Notes under the pieces: model-generated
Seen by the model: the letters and a program-made list of their open reading frames with translations, nothing else
What the model was told of the DNA's origin: nothing
Databases searched by the model: none
Shown here: positions 33,438 to 44,890 of the stretch, in pieces
Position numbering within the stretch: position 1 is the first letter of the stretch
Layout: every line of letters starts with the position of its first letter
Position numbers and translations under genes: made by a program
NCBI RefSeq assembly: GCF_018687715.1
Contig: NC_056761.1
Coordinates: forward strand, 16,382,001-16,446,000
Length of the DNA: 64,000 bases
Source: Carya illinoinensis
Lineage: Eukaryota; Streptophyta; Magnoliopsida; Fagales; Juglandaceae
Direction of reading: 5' to 3'

Positions 33438-36400
33438 TTTTTTTTTTTTTTTTTTTTGAAACTGGGATACTAATTTCATTGATTATGCTAAAAACAGCTC
33501 AGAAATTACAATTGACTGAATGCACAAATGGCACTCTTCAATATCATATACATCTTCATCTAATTGTAAAGCAAATTTTGCTAGCTTGTGAGCTGCTTGA
33601 TTGCCTTCTCAATATAAATGTGATGCATTCCAATTGCTACAGCTTGATAAGATGATCTTTGCGTCTTCAGCTAATAGACCCCCTAGACTCCAGTTCCTTT
33701 CCATTCCCTCCATTAATTTGATAACTTGCTTTGAGTCCCCTTCTATGTGGATCTGGTTAAGGCCTAGTTCTTTGCAAAAGGTGGCTACCACTACTAAACT
33801 GTAAGATTCTGCTTCAAAAGCTTCCCTTGCTAATGGTCTCCTTGCTCTTACTGCTCCAATGACATAGCCTTGGTGGTCTCTAACAAGAACTCCCAACCCC
33901 ATTATACCTGTTTCTATATTTAGGGCTGCATCCCAATTGACCTTGTATGATCCTCTTGCTGGTTTTTGCCATGACAGAACTCTCTTGTGAGCAAGCTATT
34001 GGTGGTCACGTTGGGGCCTGTTTGCATCTTTGTAGACAAGGACTTCTGTTTTGACTCGTTGTATAATGTTATTTGGATGCTTACAACCCTTACCATGAAT
34101 GAGATCATTTCTCCTGGACCATATGCCCCTCATCGTGACAGCACATTCCTCGAGTTCATATAAATCTAGCTTTTGATTCAGTTTTGACCACACATTGAAA
34201 AAAAGATCATTTTGGAAAGACATCTTTTGAGTCTTGATACATCCCTGGTTCCACACATCCATAGCTGCTATATAGCCTCATACTGCATGTCCAGAGGTTT
34301 CGGGTTCAAGCTTGCAAATAGGGCATTTACTATCTTCAACTATTTTCCTTCTTTTCAGATTGACTAGGGTGGGTAGTGCTTCTTTGCATGCTCTTCATGT
34401 GAAATGCTTGACGGAGGGGCCACTTTCATTTTCCATAGCCTTTTCCACACTCTTATTTCCATCTGTTTGTGTGAATTCTCCCCCAATTCTTCTACCTCTA
34501 GTTGTTTTTGGTGGTGGTATCCACTTTTTACAGAATATAGGCCATTGTTAGTAAGATGCCAAGTAAGTCTATCTTCCCTGCCTCTAGCACTGATTGGTAT
34601 GGAGGTTATAGCCTTGATTTCCTCTTCTGAAAACATCTCCATTAGGAGTTCTTCATTCCATCTCCTCTGTCCTGGTTCTAACAGATCACACACTTTTTCA
34701 CACCAGTAATCAGGTTCTCTGGGAGTACTCACTTGGAAGTGAGGAAGGGATGGAATCCACTTTGCAGTCCAGATGTTGATGCTGCACCCATCACCCATTC
34801 TCCACATAAGGCCTGTTTTGAGGGTATGCATTCCAGCTATGATACTTCTCCAAGCAAAGGAGGGACCAGCTCCTAGTTTGGCATCCAAAAGTTCCCCTGC
34901 ATTGAAATACTTCTGTTTTAATACTCTGGAAACAAGTGAGGAAGGATCTTGTATCATTCTCCAACTTTGCTTGGCAAGCATTGCCAGGTTGAAAGCTTTG
35001 AGGTCCTTGTAACCGAGGCCTCCCTTCTCTTTTGCTAAACTAAGTTGCCCCCAAGGGATCCACTGAATCTTAGATGAGTCCTCATTAAAGCCTCACCAAA
35101 ACTTTCTTAGAAGTTGGTTTAGCTTTTTGGTTATGGACTCAGGTAGTAGAAACATACCCATTGAGTAAAGTGGAATGGCTTGGAGCACTGCTTTGAGTAG
35201 ACTTTCTTTGCTTGCTGAGGAAAACTGGTTGGTTTTCCAGTTTACAATATGTGACCAAGTTTTGTCTATAAAGGAGTGGAATGCTATAACTCTAATTCTT
35301 CCCAAGATAGCTGGTAGACCGAGGCATTTCTCAAAGGTCCCAGTGGATTTCATTCCAATATGTTGTAGAACATGGGCCTGCATCTCTTTCTTAGTATTCT
35401 TGCTGAAAAAGACTGATGATTTGTCTCTATTAAGTACTTGTCCTGAGGCATGCTCATAAGTGTCCAAAATGGCCATGATATTTGAGAGTTCCATGGGGGA
35501 TGCTTGGCAGAACAGTAAACTGTCATCTGCAAAGAATAGGTGACTTACTCTTGTGGATCCTCTACCAATTGGTACATTAGTGATGTCCCCCCTCTCTTCA
35601 GCTTTGTGTAGTAATGCTAATAAGGTTTCAGCACAGAGGATACAAATGTATAGGGATATTGGGTCTTCTTGGCAAATTCCTCCAGTAGGCTTAAACTTCT
35701 GTTGAGGCTCTCCATTAATCAAGATTGAGTAGGAGACAGAATTAAGGCACTTTTGAACCAATTGGATCCATTAAGGAGGAAAGCCTAATTTGGTCATAAC
35801 AGCTTTCACAAAGTCCCATTCCACCCTGTCATAAGCCTTGCTCATGTCCAATTTGAGGGCCATAAAACCTTTCTTTCCTTTGATTCTTATGTTCATAGGC
35901 TACTAAAGTGTTGTCTAAAATGAGCCTTCCAGGGACAAAGGCACTTTGATTCACAGAAACCAGCTTTGGGAGGATCAGTTTCATCATGTTGGCTAGAGTT
36001 TTCGAGACTACTTTATAAAGCACATTGCAAAGGCTTATAGGCCTGTATTCTACCACCTTCCTTGGATTTTTGACCTTTGGTATAAGGGTAATGTAAGTAT
36101 CATTCACTTCATTCAGAGATCCTTTGTGGTTCAGGACTTGGAGAGCAAAATAGCAAACATCTTTCCTTACCACAACCCAATTTTTCTGATAGAATTGTGC
36201 AGGAAATCTATCAGGGCCAGGGGACCCTAGTGGATTCATTTGGAATAAGGCCATTCTTACTTCATCTCTGTAAAGCGTTTGCTCAAACATAGCTTCATCT
36301 CAGCTGTGATTTTTGGTAGAAGTTCAAACAAGCAGGTCTCAATATTAGTTGGTAGTGAAGACTTGAATAAGGATGAGAAAAAACCTGTGAATGTTGAACC

Positions 36401-37388
36401 AATCTCCTCTTGCTCAATGATTATGTTTCCAGATGGACCAGTTATGGAGTTAATAGTGTTAATCTTCCTTCCATGAGTAGCTTGCATGTGGAAATAGCTG
36501 GTATTTTTGTCCCCATTTTTCAGCCAATGTTGTTTAGCCCGTTGTTTCTATTTTAAGTCATTTTCTTCAAGGAATATTTCAGCTTTCCTTTGCAGTTCCT
36601 ACAAATGATCTATGTGAGTACCATCTCCTATATCTTGTAAGTGACTAATTTTGGCCCAGATTTGCTTAGGGCCCTGATTGTCCTTCTGGTTTAAGACTTT
36701 TTTCCACTCTGTGAGTCCCTTTTGACAATATTCTAGTTTTTTCCTCATGGTTTCAGCAAGGTTGGTTCCCATTACAGTCTTGTTCCATTTTGCCTCTATC
36801 ACTGCACCACTTCCTTCTCTGACTTCCCATGCTACCTCATACTTGAATACCCTATGTCTCCCTCTCCCCTTCTTAATCTAATCTGGTAAACTGACATGGA
36901 GTGAGGAGTGCTCAGATTTCACTGCTGCAAGTACATTACACGTTGCTGAGTTGAAAAGGTCTAGCCAGGGTTTGTTTGCTATTGCCCTATCTAATTTTTC
37001 CTTTGTATAGCCTTCACCTCTTCTGTTATTGGACCAGGAGAACCTTTGCCCTAAGCTTGGTATGTCTCTGATTTCACACTGTTCTATTGCCACTCTAAAC
37101 TTTTCAATCTGTCTATAAAATCTACAAGGGCCACTAACCTTTTCTTTTTGGTGTAATATCTCGTTAAAGTCCCTTGCACACAGCCAGGGAATCTTTGGTT
37201 CAAGTTTGAGCTTCATGAGGAGCTCCCAGTTGCCATCTTTTTTCATCTTGTCAGGGTGTCCATATAAGCCCGTGAATAACCATGGACTGGTTGAGTCATT
37301 TCCAGTGATCATTGCACTAATGTGCCACCGGGTGTAATTTATAACTTTGACCTTCCATAGTAAGGCTATGCCACCACTAAGCCCAACA

Positions 37389-38488
37389 CTTTCTGAAAAA
37401 GCAGTGGTTCTACCCAACACTACACCTAGAAGGGGGGTGAATAGGTGTAAACTAATTTTTATGGCTTTTTGAATATTAGACAAACAAGCAGTTAATAAAT
37501 GAATCAAATAACACAAATAATCAACACATGATTTTGATCACGAAGTGGAAACTCATTTGAAGAACATCTTCAAAATCTAAAACCACTCTGGGTGTAAGAC
37601 ACCACCTCAAATCCACTATAGAAATTTTAGTTTGTTACAACCAATTTAGAGACACTCACAAAACCTTTGTAGTAGCTAAACTTGGCTTGCAACACCACGA
37701 GTGACCCACTCGATCTCTACACGCATGTAGTGTCGGAACTCTGACCTTCCTATAGCTTCCCACGAGAACCTCTCGATCTCTGCATCAACGGCAGCTCCGG
37801 ACTCTTCCGGCCAACAAAAATGTCCACTTCAATGGACTCAAGTAAGAGTTGATTTTGAATGAGTTGTGGTGGAGAAATGTTTATCCAAGAGAGAATCAAA
37901 CAAATGGGGTAGAGTTTGCTCTAAGAAGTTCTTGGAGGCCCTTAGGGTTTTTGCTCTGATTCTCCACCCCAAGAACAGAAGTTAACATGTTCTATTTATA
38001 GTTCCCATCAAATGAGGCGTTCAAAACCCTAGTGATCTGGAACATTGGCTCGAGCGAAGGTCGAGCGAAACAATCTGCCAAAGTTCACTCGAGCGACCTG
38101 TCGAGCGAGTATCGAGGTCGACTCTGCCTGAGTTCGCTCGAGCTCAGTGTCGAGCGAGGGTCGAGCGACTCACTGTGCCTAGGTTCGCTCGAGCTTAGTG
38201 TCGAGCGAGGGTCGAGCGGTTGAATCTGCCTGAGTTCGCTCGAGCTGTATGTCGAGCGAGGGTCGAGCGGTTGAATCTGCCTGAATTCGCTCGAGTTGTA
38301 TGTCAAGTGAGGGTCAAGCGGTGCAATCTGCCCGAGTTCGCTCGAGCGCTCCATCGAGCGAGGGTCGAGCGAAGTTGACTTCTTTGACCAATTTTCAAGC
38401 CTTTCCACAACAACACTTGTTACAACATTATTTTACACAGGTTTTCACAAGAATATGCCAATACGCTCATTTTTCCCTCAACACTTTC
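37389..38488 (-). mobile_element. Solo LTR (third LTR family) with 5-bp target duplication
   Basis: GAAAG on the LINE sense strand is duplicated (plus-strand CTTTC at 37389-37393 and 38484-38488). The enclosed 1,090-bp unit (37394-38483) starts TGTTGAGGGAAAAATG and ends CTGCTTTTTCA on the minus strand, giving TG...CA ends. Removing it with one duplication joins DVESV to GLSGG in frame in the LINE endonuclease. On the minus strand U3 carries the CGCTCGAGCG array, and a TATA box, CTATAAATAG, lies at 37992-38001. It has no internal coding, so a solo LTR formed by LTR-LTR recombination is the simplest reading. Confidence 0.88.
38048..38371 (-). repeat. CGCTCGAGCG array in U3 of the solo LTR
   Basis: About six diverged units of roughly 50-60 bp have the pattern TCGAGCGGTTGAATCTGCCT then GAGTTCGCTCGAGCT then TGTCGAGCGAGGG. 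They share GAATCTGCCTGAATTCGCTC with the gypsy LTR array and TCGACTCTGCCTGA with both the copia and gypsy arrays. The array is regular enough to be a tandem repeat. It ends about 46 bp from the TATA box. Confidence 0.9.
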
Positions 38489-38900
38489 CACATCAAAGCA
38501 TGCATCAAATTGTAAGGACATCCTCACTCCCTTCATTCTATTTTTGTTACACTTAATTTCCACAAGGAAAACTAGTTTGGAGAACTTCTCCTTAGTTAGC
38601 TTCCTAAGGATACGAATTGAGCGGGGGTTCCCAAACCCTCGACAATTCCATATTAATATACTCATTTGGGTAGGCAGTGCCGGGGACCAGCCACTGCCTT
38701 TTGCTTTTGGGACTCATAAACTTTAGCACTATTTTTTCTTCTTTTTTGTAAAGGGGCCATCTCTTTTTCGCCTCTTGAGATTCTCTTTTGGGGGCCAGTT
38801 TGGTCTTGGAGATTGGTGACATCTTTTAGAGTAGTAGATGGACTTATTCCTCCCCTTGCCTTTCTTTTTCATTTGCCCCCTTTAGGTTTCTCCTCTTGGT

Positions 38901-39110
38901 CTTATGTTCATCTGGTTTTACCTTCAGTGGAAAGGAAATGCTAAAAATTATACTACAATCCCATCATTATTTCACTCTACTAACGTGGCAATCCGATCAT
39001 TAGTTACATTGATTGTTTTTCATTTAATAAATTTTGGTATTCCATGTAATTGAAGAAAATGAAGGCTTGCCTAATTATATGATTACTTAAATAGGTTGCA
39101 TGCAAACTCG
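38901..39110. other. Short unassigned gap
   Basis: AT-rich sequence with no recognised feature. It includes the start of the 115-bp tandem duplication at 39083. Confidence 0.35.
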
Positions 39111-39560
39111 GGGCTAGTTTGGATACTAAGATATTCTCATATATTTCTTTCCCAAACATAACTTTCAATTTCAAATTTTTAACGTTTTCATCTAATATTA
39201 CTTAAATAGGTTGCATGCAAACTCAAGGTTAGTTTGGACGCTAAGATATTCTCAAATATTTCTTTCCCAAACATAACTTTCAATTTTTTTATCTAATCAT
39301 CGCTTAATCATTATTCAAATACAAAACCCAATACTACTTTCCCAAACTTCCAATCAAAATACAAAAAACAATACTATTTTTCCAAATTTCAACACAAAAA
39401 TTATATTCAAACAATTTTTGAACTTTATAAAAATTTTATTCAAATTTTTCTCTGTTATTTCTCAAAACCCAATAAAACATCTTAATTCAAAGTATTCCAC
39501 TATTATTCACAAACCATTTCAATATTATCCACACATATTCTAAGTATCCAAATGAGCCCT
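39111..39560. mobile_element. MITE with GGGCTAGTTTGGATACTAAG ends
   Basis: Left terminus GGGCTAGTTTGGATACTAAG and right terminus CTAAGTATCCAAATGAGCCC are inverted repeats with few mismatches. The core is AT-rich and non-coding. The left side is duplicated in tandem: ACTTAAATAGGTTGCATGCA followed by the terminus occurs twice, with a 115-bp period starting at 39083 and 39198. Confidence 0.7.
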
Positions 39561-39592
39561 TAATATCACACAAAACAAGTGATAATCCTAAG

Positions 39593-39860
39593 TATGATGC
39601 TTTATTTTTAACCCCTAGATGTTAACTTAAGTGGTAAAGGCCTTGGGCTTGAGGTCATGCTCACTCATGTCTGACGTTCAAATCTCCTTGGGTGTAAACA
39701 ATCTCTAGGGGCTATCGGACTGGGAGATTTTCCTCTTGAATTGCCTGATGTGCACTTGCGAAAAATTCCTTGCCGAGGGCCTACGAGCCCCTGGATTAGT
39801 CGGGACACTGTTCCTAGACACCTAGTGTCAATCAAAAAAAAAATATGATGCTGTATTTTT
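39593..39860 (+). mobile_element. tRNA-derived SINE, copy 2, with 17-bp target duplication
   Basis: Flanks TATGATGCTTTATTTTT (39593-39609) and TATGATGCTGTATTTTT (39844-39860) differ at one base. The body between matches SINE copy 1 throughout: the A-box region TTAACTTAAGTGGTAAAGGC, B box GTTCAAATCTCC, TGATGTGCACTTG and an A tail. It lies just upstream of the first recognised Era-like exon. Confidence 0.9.
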
Positions 39861-39996
39861 TTTTCTTTTTCTTTTTGACTGCCCCTTTATGTGAAATTAA
39901 GTTGCATGAATGCATAGTTATTTTAAAACATAGTTCAATATTTGACTGTAATTATAGTTCAGTTGTTTTAATCTTTTCATTCTTCCATGCATATAG

Positions 39997-42352
39997 GCCT
40001 TATTTAAGGGTTATAAGATTGATCAAACGAATGGGAGCACAACCGCACCCAAAACAGAAGCGTATATTGTGTATAAATAAAGTTGATTTAGTTGAGAAAA
40101 AGAAAGATCTGTTGAAGGCTGCTGCACAATTTAAAGATCTTCCCGGATTTGAAAGGTTAGCATTTCTTGCAGGACGGGAAAAAAAAAAAAAAAGGTTGGG
40201 TTGTGACCTTTCTGAAAATTGTCTAATAATGATAGCTTCTGATTCCTATTATATAATTTTACTCCGTAGGTATTTCATGATTTCAGGACTGAAGGGCTAT
40301 GGAGTAAAAGATCTAATTTTTTTATAAGATACTCCCAATAAAGTTTTAGACAGTTCAATCATTCATATGAATTTGTTTGTTTGTTTTTGTTTATCCTTTT
40401 TGTATCAATAGCTATGCACACATCTGGAAGATTTATTAATATTGAATTATATAATGTAAAGAATGTTTCATAAGCATCAGTGTACCTGGGTTATGCCTAT
40501 ACTTTATTATCCATAAAATTTTTTATTATGTTAAAAAATAAAATGTATCAAAAATAAATTAGTTGTATTTTTTTAATATTCATAACGTTCTTTTTACTTG
40601 TAAAAAAATATTCATAGGGCTTTATTACTTGGAATTCCACACAGAGAGCTATTTTACCAATCTTTCCTGCATTTAGATTCTTCAAATATTATGCATAAAT
40701 ATTCTAGGAGCCTTCTCCAAATATTGAACGAAAAAAGCCCCACCGCCTCTCACAGCCTTTAGATTCTTCTACTTTTGTTGAGATGCATTTACTATAGTTA
40801 TATGGTGGGAAACATTTCCTGATAAGTTAATGCTAAAAAAGATGTTCCATTTTTTTCATTTTTTTCTGAGTTTTGTCTCAAGGCTTCTTATAAAATACGT
40901 TCATAATCGATCCTCTTGATCCTTGACCTTGAAAAGCAGAATTGTTATGTGACAGGAAAGGTGAAGGTGACGCATTGGGAATGACTATTGAGAGAACTGA
41001 TGAAAATGGCATTACTGTTTCTATTTATGATTTACTCAATCAACTTGCTCTTGTAACTTACTTTTTTCACTGGCTTCTTTTGCTTAGGCAGTTACAAGAC
41101 CATGGGACGAAGATCCTTTCGCTATGAGTGAAGAAGTTATGAAGAATATATCATTAGAAGTTGTCCACGAAAGACTATTGGACCATGTTCATCAGGTAGA
41201 CCTGTGAATTTTTCATTTGTCTAGTTTAAGGCCATGGCATCCATCTGCCAATAGGACCATCTGCTTATTTCAGGAATTAGCATAGATAATGACTTGTACT
41301 CTTCTCCTTTCAGGAAATCCCGTATAATATTGAACATCGTTTGATAGACTGGAAAGAATTAAGAGATGGTTCTGTAAGGATTGAGCAGCACTTGCTCACC
41401 CACAAGCTAAGCCAGGGCAAGATTCTTGTGGGAAAGAAGGGCTCCAAAATAGGGTAATATGCAAACGACTATCTTAAACATTATTCATCTATTTGTAGTT
41501 ATTTCTCATATTGGTGATAAGTATTTCAACGTTTTACAAGATGGAAGCTATTTCATTTGGTCCTGTGTACATACTAGAACAGATTAGTTTCTCATAGTGT
41601 TGACTGGTATTTCGATGTTTTGCAAGATGGAAGCTGTCTTGTTTGATCATGTATACATACTAGAACAGATCCTCGTCCAGTGCTGCAATGAAATAGATCT
41701 GGAGTTACTAAGTTTGTGCATTACCAATCTGTTCTCTGCTAAGCGACATCTAAATTTATGATTCACTGTTGGAACCTTGCCTGGTTATTAAGGGTACTTA
41801 ATTTTACCTTATATTAGACATCCAAATGAAGCTGCTCAGAAATCACGAGGTTGATTTGATTAGGAATTTGTAGAATGTGACCAGGAAGTTATAGTGACAA
41901 GCCGCTCAAAATCAAACCTGCCTAGCCTGCCTAGTCAAAGTCCCTCCATAAACCAACCACAAGTTGCCAACTAGGAGAAAGAGGGAGGGGAAAATTTGTG
42001 GGCCCCGGGCCACCGGGGGGAGACAAAAATCTGAACCTGATCACATTGACTGGAACTGGGGACTTGGTCTGAAATTGGGAAACGAGGCTATTTTTCTGTA
42101 ACTTCGAACTGAAAGTTTTATCTGTGGTGGTTTGTCTTGTATACTTCAGCCTTCTTGGCTCTTGCTTTAGAGATTTATTCCTCTTCCTGCGGCAATCAAT
42201 AGATAGCATGTGTTCTTAGGTCTTTATTTTACATAATTCTAATTATGAATACTTTTTCCTGGCACAGGAGAATAGGCATTGAAGCAAATGAAGAGCTAAG
42301 GTCTATCTTCAAGAGGGAAGTACATCTCATCCTTCAGGTTAGACTTAAATGA
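39997..42352 (+). pseudogene. Era-like GTPase (ERG-type), C-terminal exons only
   Basis: Era-like GTPases act in small-subunit rRNA maturation; the plant ERG homologue is organellar. Five exon-like blocks are seen. 39997-40155 (RPYLRVIRLIKRMG, the G4 motif NKVDLVEKKKDLL, FKDLPGFER). 40270 to about 40302 or the stop near 40325 (YFMISGLKGYG, the G5 region). 41088-41195 (AVTRPWDEDPFAMSEE). 41314-41453 (EIPYNIEHRLIDWKELRDGS, KILVGKKGSKIG, the KH domain). 42268-42352 (RIGIEANEELRSIFKREVHL, stop TGA 42350-42352). Four of the exon edges have good GT/AG sites and matching phase. The N-terminal G1-G3 part was not found, and exon 2 runs into a stop after VKDLIFL. Most likely a partial or decaying gene copy; the 5' exons could lie far upstream beyond repeats. 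Confidence 0.75.
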
Positions 42353-42382
42353 TGCGTTTATCAAGTTGTAGGCAAATATCAA

Positions 42383-43054
42383 GAGTTGCACCTTCTCTGC
42401 ATACCGTCTGTACGTGTATATAGAAGTCCTGTTTGGTACACTTGTACCTTAATCTCCCATGCTACTTACCTTACAACGGCGATACGGAGCGGAGCATTCA
42501 ACGTGGCAAATGATTCTTTTTGTCTGATTGGGAGACTGAAGTGGGTCTGGGAGACTCCATCCATGCCAGAAGAATCCCCACCATTCTGCTTCTAGTTTCT
42601 TGATCTTAAGGAAGTTTTAAGAATGTCCACATTTTCATTAGAGTTCCCCGTGATTCTGTTTCTATGCACCAATAATGAGGTCCCTTCATTTAAGATGTAT
42701 TTCTCATTATCGGTATGCAGAGTTGCACCTTCTCTGCATACCGTCTGTACGTGTATATAGAAGTCTTGTTTGGTACACTTGTACCTTAATCTCCCATGTT
42801 ACTTACCTTACAACGGCGATACGGAGAGGAGCTTTCAACGTGGCAAATGATTCTTTTTGTCTGATTGGGAGACCGAAGTGGGTCTGGGAGACTCCCTCCA
42901 TGCCAGAAGAATCCGCACCATTCTGCTTCTAGTTTCTTGATCTTAAGGAAGTTTTGAGAATGTCCACATTTTCATTAGAGTTCCCTGTGATTCTGTTTCT
43001 ATGCACCAATAATGAGGTCCCTTCATTTAAGATGTATTTCTCACTATCGGATTG
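42383..43054. repeat. 337-bp tandem duplication downstream of the Era-like gene
   Basis: Two copies (42383-42719 and 42720-about 43054) begin GAGTTGCACCTTCTCTGCAT and are nearly identical, with only scattered single-base differences. The first starts 30 bases after the Era-like stop codon, so it covers its 3' flank. It has no recognised coding potential. Confidence 0.9.
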
Positions 43055-43062
43055 TTCTGTTT

Positions 43063-43481
43063 TGTAACACCCCATTCCCTTACGGATGAAGTCAATTTTT
43101 AGCAATATCAAGAAAACGGTGTGCTACTAAATAAATAAAGTGTTTTGTGTTAAAATATTGAAATCATAAAAGAAAGTGCGCGAAAGCATTTATTAAAAAT
43201 TTCTCAAACTTTGTATTATAAAAATCATAACTTAAAATTCATGTACATGATCTAGGCATCTACCATGTCGCCTTGGGCAAAGTCTCATATTGTCATATCT
43301 ATCTTCGTAAATATTCTCATATGGGTGGTTTAAAAGTATAAAACAAATTCAAATGAGTCGAATACACTCAGTAAGAAAGTTGCCCCACATTGTCATCTCT
43401 ATTTTCATAAATATTCTCGTATGGGTGGTTTAAAGGCATAAAACAAATTAAAATTAGTCAAGACACTCTGTAAGAAACTCA
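43063..43481 (-). repeat. Gypsy LTR fragment interrupted by CACTA-2
   Basis: It begins TGTAACACCCCATTCCCTTA, the terminus common for minus-oriented Tekay-like LTRs, and is cut by the CACTA-2 end at 43482. It contains an internal duplication of about 100 bp (CTCATATGGGTGGTTTAAAA near 43317 and again near 43420). Confidence 0.5.
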
Positions 43482-43760
43482 CACTACAACAAATTGAAGT
43501 TTTTGCTATGGGTTCTTTTTACGCCATATAGATTGGTGAGAATAAGTGAGCTATTGTCACAAAAATTAGTAGTGGGAGTAAAACTAGACTTTTTTCCATG
43601 AGATTATAGTGGTGGATAAGGATTAGTGAGAACATATCTTTTGTAACGATATAATAATTTTTCTTCACGAGTTGTCTTCATGGAAGTCAAAACTGAGATA
43701 AACTTTTGGTAGTGATGGGTATAAGCTTTTTCCCACGAGAAACTCATGTAATCGGAGCTA

Positions 43761-44795
43761 CTGATTCTAGCCACAAAAACAAAATGTAATATTTTGGTGC
43801 CCGCCCCGCCCCCACGAGAGTCTCCTATTTGGGTAAAAGTATAGACGTACGTTCATGTATTTTTCGCCCCTCCTACCGGCTCTGGTCCTATACCCCTGTC
43901 TTCCCCCTCCCACTCTCGCAGCCAATATCCCCCCGCCCCCCCCCCCCCCTTCGCCGCAGCTGCTGATCCCCACCTCCTCCCGCTCGCGCTACCACGAAAT
44001 CTCCAACTCCTCCCTCGCATACCCAGTGCATCTCCCCCGTTGGTAGGGTAACCCATTTCCCCACACTAACCTCTCCCTCCCGCGCAGCCCCGATTTCCCC
44101 ACCACCCTTTCGCACAGCCCTATTTCCACCAAGACCTTTACTTCACGCGTGGATTTGCTCTAAACCAGCGCCCACCCCAACACTCATTGTTTGTAAGTTA
44201 TCAATTTCTCCCCTAACCGATGTAATTTTTCACTGAATATTAGGGTTACTTTTCCCATATATCTTGTTGCATTTTAGGCGTATTATAAATGAGATTATAG
44301 GCACTTTGTGGTAGTAATTTATTTCATGTTATTCGGCTACATGGATTTTGCCCTGTGTTTTTTTCCCCTGATAATGTGCTGCGTAGTTTGGGTGATGATT
44401 ACTCTAGCATGCCTAATTTTCATTATTTCCTATATGGATTTTGCGATTTTATTTCAATATATTCTTTTACTGGTTTTGATTGTCCTTCATTCGTGTTTTT
44501 GAACCTTTTTGTAGTAGCTTTGACTGAAAATTGCTGTCGTGGATTCCCGACTAGTACCACTGGTTGTCATCTCTTGCTAGAGTAAGTGATTTTCACAAAA
44601 TCACTAATTGAATACAACAGAGCATATAATGAATTAAATTTGGTTTTCTATCTATATGGTTAATGATAGCTTTAGGATATTCTACTACCGGTCCACTACC
44701 CTTCCAAATTAATTTGACACCTTTTCTTCCTATTCATTTTTCTTCTCTGAGATCCCTCAAGGAAACACCAGCCCAAACCCCTCTTTCTCTTGTCT

Positions 44796-44797
<2 letters not shown>
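43761..44797 (+). other. 5' region of CACTA-2 with C-rich tract
   Basis: A C-rich stretch at 43900-44140 (with a run of about 14 C near 43935) is followed by AT-rich sequence. It may be an untranslated leader of the transposase gene, as CACTA leaders can be GC-rich. No open frame is convincing; the proline-rich and glycine-rich frames here are low-complexity. Confidence 0.3.

Positions 44798-44888
<91 letters not shown>
44798..44888. repeat. (CT)n microsatellite, about 45 units
   Basis: An uninterrupted CT repeat of about 90 bases. On the other strand it is (GA)n, which can bind GAGA-type plant BPC proteins. No evidence here that it does. Confidence 0.97.

Positions 44889-44890
<2 letters not shown>

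Larger units (their letters stand above)
33609..38665 (-). pseudogene. LINE ORF2 remnant: endonuclease, reverse transcriptase, RNase H
   Basis: The endonuclease starts MSILIWNCRGFGNPRS (38665 down). It is cut after DACFDVESV by the solo LTR and resumes as GLSGGIALLWK (near 37375), CARDFNEIL and QRFSWSNNR. Reverse transcriptase blocks are GSPGPDRFPAQFYQKNW (36235-36175), YRPISLCNVLYKVVSKTLAN (36050-35990), FVPGRLILDN, the catalytic FFADDSLLF (near 35545) and a KCLGLPAILGR block. The zinc-binding region follows (34981-34370). The end is an RNase H domain (GLGVLVRDHQGYVIGAVRAR, AEDAKIIL) to 33609. There are several stops and frame changes. Plant L1-type LINEs often have this C-terminal RNase H. 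Confidence 0.87.
33438..38900 (-). mobile_element. LINE (L1-type), minus strand, split by a solo LTR
   Basis: The poly(A) tail appears as a T run at 33438-33457 on the plus strand. On the minus strand the element carries endonuclease, reverse transcriptase, zinc-binding and a C-terminal RNase H domain, in that order. The 5' limit near 38900 is approximate; only the last part of ORF1 or its linker could be present. A 1,090-bp LTR lies inside the endonuclease coding part. No target duplication was identified. Confidence 0.88.

Noticed and set aside
38048..38371. Regular repeats with spacers resembling a CRISPR array
   Set aside because: The unit is a degenerate palindrome inside a plant LTR with TG...CA ends and target duplication; there are no cas genes and the DNA is eukaryotic.
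39997..42352. Annotating the Era-like exons as an intact functional gene
   Set aside because: The P-loop and switch-region exons are not visible and exon 2 ends in a stop, so only a partial gene is supported.
43855..44115. Proline-rich and glycine-rich open frames around the C-rich tract
   Set aside because: Low-complexity translations of a C/G-rich leader with no conserved motif.
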